The notes beneath the pieces are model-generated. The model ran no database searches and was not told the DNA's origin. It saw only the letters and a list, made by a program, of their open reading frames with translations. From Anaeromyces robustus (lineage: Eukaryota; Neocallimastigomycota; Neocallimastigomycetes; Neocallimastigales; Neocallimastigaceae): a stretch of DNA of 32,500 nt. Shown here one piece after another: positions 27,142 to 32,500 of this stretch. The stretch covers positions 1-32,500 of the forward strand of contig MCFG01000070.1 in the NCBI GenBank assembly GCA_002104895.1. The letters run 5' to 3'. The first letter of the stretch is position 1, and every line of letters starts with the position of its first letter. Both the position numbers and the translations under genes were made by a program.

Positions 27142-27226
27142 GCAAATAAATAAATAAATAAGTAAATAAATAAATAAATAAGCAAATAAATAAATAAATA
27201 AATAAGTAAATAAATAAGAATAAATA
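27071..27226. repeat. (AAAT)n array with GCAAAT/GTAAAT variants
   Basis: An AAAT array whose right half carries G-containing unit variants (AAGCAAAT, AAGTAAAT) at fairly regular spacing. Confidence 0.92.
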
Positions 27227-27502
27227 ATAAAGATGATGATGATGATGATAATAATAAATAATAATGATTATATAATAGTTAATAATAATAATGAATAAAT
27301 AATAATAATATTTTTTTTTTATAAAATATAACTTATAGTTATATTTCAGTAAATTTATAGTATGTTACTTATCTTTTATTTATCTTTAATGAAATAATAA
27401 TTAATATATAATATTTAATGTATAATATATAAATGTAAATTAATATAAATTTTATATAATTAATTAAATTTTATAATTTAAAATATTTAATTATGTATTT
27501 TA

Positions 27503-27539
<37 letters not shown>

Positions 27540-29260
27540 TTCTTTTTTTAAATCAACATTATTAATATTGATATATGAAAATACATAAAAAAAATAAAGT
27601 AAAAAAAATTCATATTATTAATCATAATGTGCACTTTTATATATAAACAATGCGTATTTATACATATCTTTTTTTTTTTTATTTAGATTATAGATTACTG
27701 AAATGTATATAACAGAAAATTATAATGCTTTATTATTTTATTATTATTATTATTAAAAGATCATATTGTGGATTTTACAATATTATTAAATATTTGTTTC
27801 TAATAATAATAATAATAATAATAATAATTATATAAAAAATATGTATTTAAATATTTTTGAATTTATTATATAAATAAATAAATATATATATATAAATATA
27901 TAATTATAAATATATAATAATATAAAATAATATATTTGATATATTAATCATTTTGTATTTTTTGTATTTTTATTTATATTTCATCTTTTTTTTTTTTTTT
28001 TTTTTTTTTCGTTTTCCATCATGTAGATTACAATTTAATTAAAATTTGAAAATCTCTTCATACAAATACTGTAATACTTTAATTCTATTGTATCATATAA
28101 ATATATTATATATTTAATATATTATTTATAATTGAAATTTATAATTTATAATATATTATTAAATATAATATATAATATATAAATTGAAAAATCCATTTTT
28201 AAATTTTATTTCATATTTTTATTTCATATGCCTAAATAGGATTTAACATTTTTATTATTACTGTTAATTCTTTATTATTATTTTTATTTTTATTTTTTTT
28301 TTTTACTATAAATGTTGGGTAGTTTTTTTAAAACCAATATATTAATATTATGGTTCAATATATTTATGAATATATTGAATTTTATTTAAATTTTTATTTT
28401 CAATATATTATATATATATTATTATATTATATGGCTATAAAAGTCAATATTTATTTTTTTTTTAAAAATTTAATATTTTTTAATTTTTGTACTCTGACTA
28501 CATACAAATGAAAACTTAATATTACACAATATAAATTAATATATATTAATATGTATTAGATATGATTATTAATATATGTGATCATATATTACCAATATAA
28601 ATATAAATACGATTTATTATATTTTATAAAATAATACTTTATTTGGAAATGATTATAATAATTTTTAAAATTCTTTTATAACAATGATTATTAATAAAAT
28701 ATTTATTTTATTTTTCATATTTATTTAATTATATTAATAAATTTATTTATTTTTATATTTATCTATTTATTTAATTATAATAGCTAAAAGTTTTATATTT
28801 TAATTTGCATTTTTATTGGGTTTTTTTTTATTTATTTTCTTTCTTATTTAATTAATTTAAAGTTATTAATATATAATGTATATAACTTTATAGAAAAAAA
28901 TTTATTTTCTTTTTTTTTTCTTTAATAATAATAATAAAAAGAAAAAGAAGAAACATTTATTATTAATATTAAAAAAAAAGGAAGATAAAAAAAAAATAAA
29001 GAGATAATGTAATATAATTTGATAAAAATAAAGAATTATTAATATAATAAATATATTTATCATATAATAATTCATAACAATATTAATAATAATAATAAAA
29101 AAAAATTAAATCAATTGAAGAATTGAAAAATATTATATTTTTATATATATAAAAGAAATTTACATTTCATATATGACATTTTTGTTTTATTACTATTAAT
29201 TCAAAAGTTTTTTTTTTTTTCATTTCATTTCTTTTTCTTTTAAATATTTGTATTAATATT

Positions 29261-29425
29261 ATAATTATCTTTAAAATTAATAACAAAATATTTAATTTTT
29301 GAAAATTATTTATTATTAAGTTTTAAACAGCTTATAAATAATAATATAATTATCTTTAAAATTAATAACAGAATATTTAATTTTTGAAAATTATTTATTA
29401 TTAAATCTTATAAATAATAATAATA
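29261..29425. repeat. 85-base tandem duplication
   Basis: The segment starting ATAATTATCTTTAAAATTAA at 29261 recurs at 29346 with one base change over about 59 bases. A short deletion follows in the second copy before TCTTATAAATAATAAT resumes the match. Confidence 0.85.
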
Positions 29426-29458
29426 ATATTATATAATAACCAATTTCTTATTACTATT

Positions 29459-29492
<34 letters not shown>

Positions 29493-29697
29493 CATATTGA
29501 TATTATATACTATATAATAATCAATTTTTATTACTATATATAAAATAATAATAATAATAATAAATAATTTATGTTATTAAACTATACCTTTTTTAGTTTT
29601 AAAGAAAAAAAATATTTTTAATTATCTTCTAATTTCTTTTATATATATAAAATTAATAATATAAAACCAATAATAATAATAATAAAAGAAATAAATC

Positions 29698-29894
29698 AAA
29701 TAAAATTAAATAAAATAAAATAAAAATAAAAAATAAAAATTAAAATAAAAATAAAATAAAATAAAATAAGAAATAAATAATAAAATAAAAAATAAAATAA
29801 AAATATAATAAAAAATAAAAATAAAATAAAAAATAAAAATAAAATATAAAATAAAAAAAATAAAAATAAAATAAAATAAAATAAATAAAATAAA
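29698..29894. repeat. A-skewed (AAAAT/AAAT)n tract
   Basis: About 200 bases made only of runs of three to eight A separated mainly by single T, with almost no G or C, ending roughly 125 bases upstream of the start codon of copy 3. Confidence 0.85.
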
Positions 29895-30019
29895 GCGAAA
29901 TTCATTATTATTTTTTTTTATTATATGCATTATAATATATCCATTTTTATTTTTACAATATATTCTATTAATAATAAATTCATATGAAAATATAATATAA
30001 AAAAAAAAAAAAAAAAAAA

Positions 30020-32054
30020 ATGAATGTTGTAAAAGTATTACCAGCGAGAGAAAAAAATCCAGAGACTTGTTGTGCTTCGAAAAAAGTTAATAAAAAATAT
30101 GTAGACCCTGTAAATATTAAATAATTTTATTATTTTAATTTATATAGTATATATATATGTATATATTATTTTTATTTTATTTCTTTTTTTTATAATAACT
30201 TTTTTTAAAATTTTATTATAATAATTCATATTATATATTATAGTGGCCTTCTCATCGTTATAGAGATGGTAAAAAAATTAAAAATGCAGTAAAGACCTTA
30301 AAAGCTATGGCATATTCTTTTGTTTCTCAAGAAAAAAATAAACAATTAAAGGTTGATGTAGACCTTGAAGCAATTAAACATTATTATGACCCAACAAATA
30401 AAAATGACATTCAATTAACTTGGCTTGGTCATGCTGCTTTTTTATTACAAAGTAAATATAAATATTTATATATATATATAATATTATTCTTTTCTAATAA
30501 TAATAATAATAATAATGAATGATATTTTATGTAATAAGTAACAAAAAATTAATAATTTATTTTTATAATATACATAAATAATATAAATTTTTGAAACAAT
30601 AATAATATAATAATAAAATTAATAAATTAGTTAATGGTTTTACTATTTTACTAGACCCACTATTGCATAAAAGGTAGATTTTTAACATATAATATATATA
30701 TATTTATTATTAATATATATATTTATTATTAACATATATTTATTTTTATATTTATTTTTTAGGGCTTCACCATTAAAATTTGTAGGACCATATCGCTGTA
30801 AAGAAAGAGGATTTAAAAGTTTTGCTGACCTTCCAGCTATTGACTTTATATTAATTACTCATAACCAGTAAATATTAATTTTTTATAGTTTTTTAAATAA
30901 TTTTATAAATTATTTTTTTTTTTAAAAATAAAAGAAAAAAGAAAAAAAAAAGTATTAATAGAATATTATATATATAAATATTATATGATTATGATTATAA
31001 TGAAAAAAAAATTAAAGTTACGACCATTTAGATAGGCCTACTTTAAAAGAAATATTTCGTGAAAAGAAAAACAAAAAATGTCAAATTATATGTCCTATTG
31101 GAATTAAAAAATGGTTTCGTAGAAAATTATTAAGGATACCATCAAGACAAATATTTGAAACTGATTGGTGGGATGATTTAGAACTTTCTCGTATACCAGA
31201 AAATACTAATATAAAAGATGAAGAAATAATGACAAAAGCAATAGAAAATTCAAAACAAAAAATTACATTATCTTGTGTTCCATGTCAACATAATTCAGGT
31301 CGTTCAATATTTGATCAGAATAAAACATTATGGTGTGGATGGGTATTAAAAAGTCAAGATCATTCTTTCTATTTTGCTGGCGATACAGGTTATCGTTCAA
31401 CTCCAAATAAATTCCCTGAAGAAGATCTTGAAAAATTTCCATATTGTCCTGCTTTTAAACAAATTGGAAATATTCATGGTCCATTTGATTTAGCATGTAT
31501 ACCTGTAGGACCTGTATATCCTGCTAGTATTATAAGTCCAGACCATGCAAATGCAAATGTAAGATAAATTAAAAGAAAAATTAAAAAAAAAAAAAAAAAA
31601 AATTTCTTTTTTTTTTTTATAATAATATATAATAATTATTATTAATTATTATTAATAATATTCAAAATATTTTATTTATTAATCATTTTTTTTTATTTTT
31701 TTGTTGATACTTTAGGATGCTGTAAATATTCATATTGATTGTCAATCAAAACATTCAATTGCAATGCATTGGGGTAAGTAAACAACAATTATATATATTT
31801 TAATCATATATATTATATATATAATATATTATGATTATAATTATTTTATATATATATAAAATATCATCCATTCTTTTTATTAATGTTATTATTACTATTA
31901 AATATTAGGCACAGTTGAATACCTTGGTTTAGATAATATCAAATATGGACCTAAAGAACTTCGTGAAGAATTAAAAAAGAAATCAATTCCATTGGAAAAA
32001 TTCCATGATGTATATATTGGAGAAATGATAAATTTACCCAAAAAAGGAAAATAA
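30020..32054 (+). CDS. NAPEPLD: NAPE-hydrolysing phospholipase D-like enzyme, copy 3 (seven exons, most diverged)
   Basis: Exons 30020-30109, 30244-30451, 30631-30673, 30763-30867, 31018-31558, 31716-31773 and 31909-32054 splice in frame to 396 residues. The ATG is immediately preceded by an uninterrupted A run from 29999. Metal ligands by homology are H147, H149, D151, H152 (THNHYDHLD), H240 (VPCQHNSGR), D271 (FAGDTGYR) and H347 (AMHWGT). Copies 1 and 2 have an intron between FAG and DTG; here the coding sequence runs straight through, so exon 5 is 541 bases. It keeps the intron after HWG. In exon 5 it is only about half identical to copies 1 and 2, and GIGIPEKQVTE is replaced by a basic stretch (RRKLLRIPSRQIFE). 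The C-terminal half of the fold is intact. The conserved CC is at residues 17-18. Confidence 0.92.
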
Positions 32055-32313
32055 TTTCAATTTTTTATAAATGATAATCGATATAATTATTACATAATTA
32101 CATTACATTAATATCAGTAACAAAAAAATAATTATAATAATATATTAATTAAATGATAATCATTAATATACCATTAAATCATAATTAAAAAAATAAAAAA
32201 TTGAAAATTAAACCAAATCATATACAATTATATATATAATTATAAATGATAATGAAAAAAAAAAAATAATGAATACCAATACAAATAAAAACTACAAAAT
32301 AATAATAATAACA

Positions 32314-32351
<38 letters not shown>

Positions 32352-32500
32352 ATGAAAAAAAAAGAATAATGAAGAAAATAATTTTCTTTCATTTTTCATT
32401 TTATCATTTTTTTTTTTTTTTTCAATTTATTAGATTATTATTATTATTATTATAATCTTTATTATTATAGTTATATTTGATATATAATTAATATACCATC
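32055..32500. other. A/T-rich tail downstream of NAPE-PLD copy 3
   Basis: No gene is seen. It holds an A34 tract at 32316-32349 and short AAT/TTA runs. The transcript end of copy 3 must lie here, but AATAAA-like strings are too frequent to choose one. Confidence 0.7.

Larger units (their letters stand above)
24439..30019. other. Gene-free region between NAPE-PLD copies 2 and 3
   Basis: No intact gene is seen in 5.6 kb. From left to right it holds a direct-repeat pair (24869-25200 and 26011-26418) around a more complex island (25200-25640) with a LINE-like scrap and a G/C-containing hairpin, an (AAAT)n array (27071-27226), A30 (27508-27537), T24 (27986-28009), an 85-base tandem duplication (29261-29425) and an A-skewed tract (29698-29894) just before copy 3. 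An inverted repeat of 12 bases per arm (ATCATTTAATTA) lies at 26586-26629. Confidence 0.7.

Noticed and set aside
28350-28382. Hairpin TTCAATATATT/AATATATTGAA
   Set aside because: Arms of 11 bases with mostly A/T pairs are expected often by chance here.
29696-29930. Two overlapping Phe/Leu-rich frames on the minus strand
   Set aside because: Both are translations of the same A-skewed low-complexity tract.

Overview
This window looks like nuclear DNA of an anaerobic gut fungus (Neocallimastigomycota). The gaps between genes are almost pure A/T with many homopolymers, (AAAT)n and (AAT)n arrays. The exons are clearly richer in G/C and are split by short GT-AG introns. A chitin synthase export chaperone (Chs7 family) places it in the fungi. 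The exact lineage is inferred from composition and gene style, not proven.

Layout. (1) 1..1522: A/T desert with a foldback element flanked by TA. (2) 1523..3634, minus strand: a six-exon CHS7 gene. (3) 3635..8293: gene-free gap with a compound satellite. (4) 8294..11532, plus: first NAPE-PLD-type phospholipase gene, seven exons. (5) 11533..17385: gene-free gap with long (AAAT)n arrays, a perfect 47-base palindrome and a possible copia fossil. (6) 17386..18993, plus: intronless gene for a seven-helix receptor-like protein with a C-terminal RGS domain. (7) 18994..21788: gap with a 46-A tract. (8) 21789..24438, plus: second NAPE-PLD gene, eight exons. (9) 24439..30019: gap with a 92% identical duplicated block around a LINE-like scrap. 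(10) 30020..32054, plus: third NAPE-PLD gene, seven exons. (11) 32055..32500: A/T tail.

How the genes relate. The three phospholipase genes are paralogues in one orientation. All seven metal-ligand residues known from the animal enzyme are present in each spliced product, so none looks like a pseudogene. Exon boundaries are shared, except that copy 1 lacks the last intron and copy 3 lacks the intron inside FAG|DTG. The RGS receptor lies between copies 1 and 2. NAPE-PLD enzymes release N-acylethanolamines, which are signalling lipids in animals, so a lipid-signalling link is possible, but nothing here beyond proximity supports it. I found no clear new multi-gene system. The best leads are the divergent NAPE-PLD cluster with its embedded RGS receptor, the foldback and palindrome elements, and the duplicated block at 24.9 to 26.4 kb.
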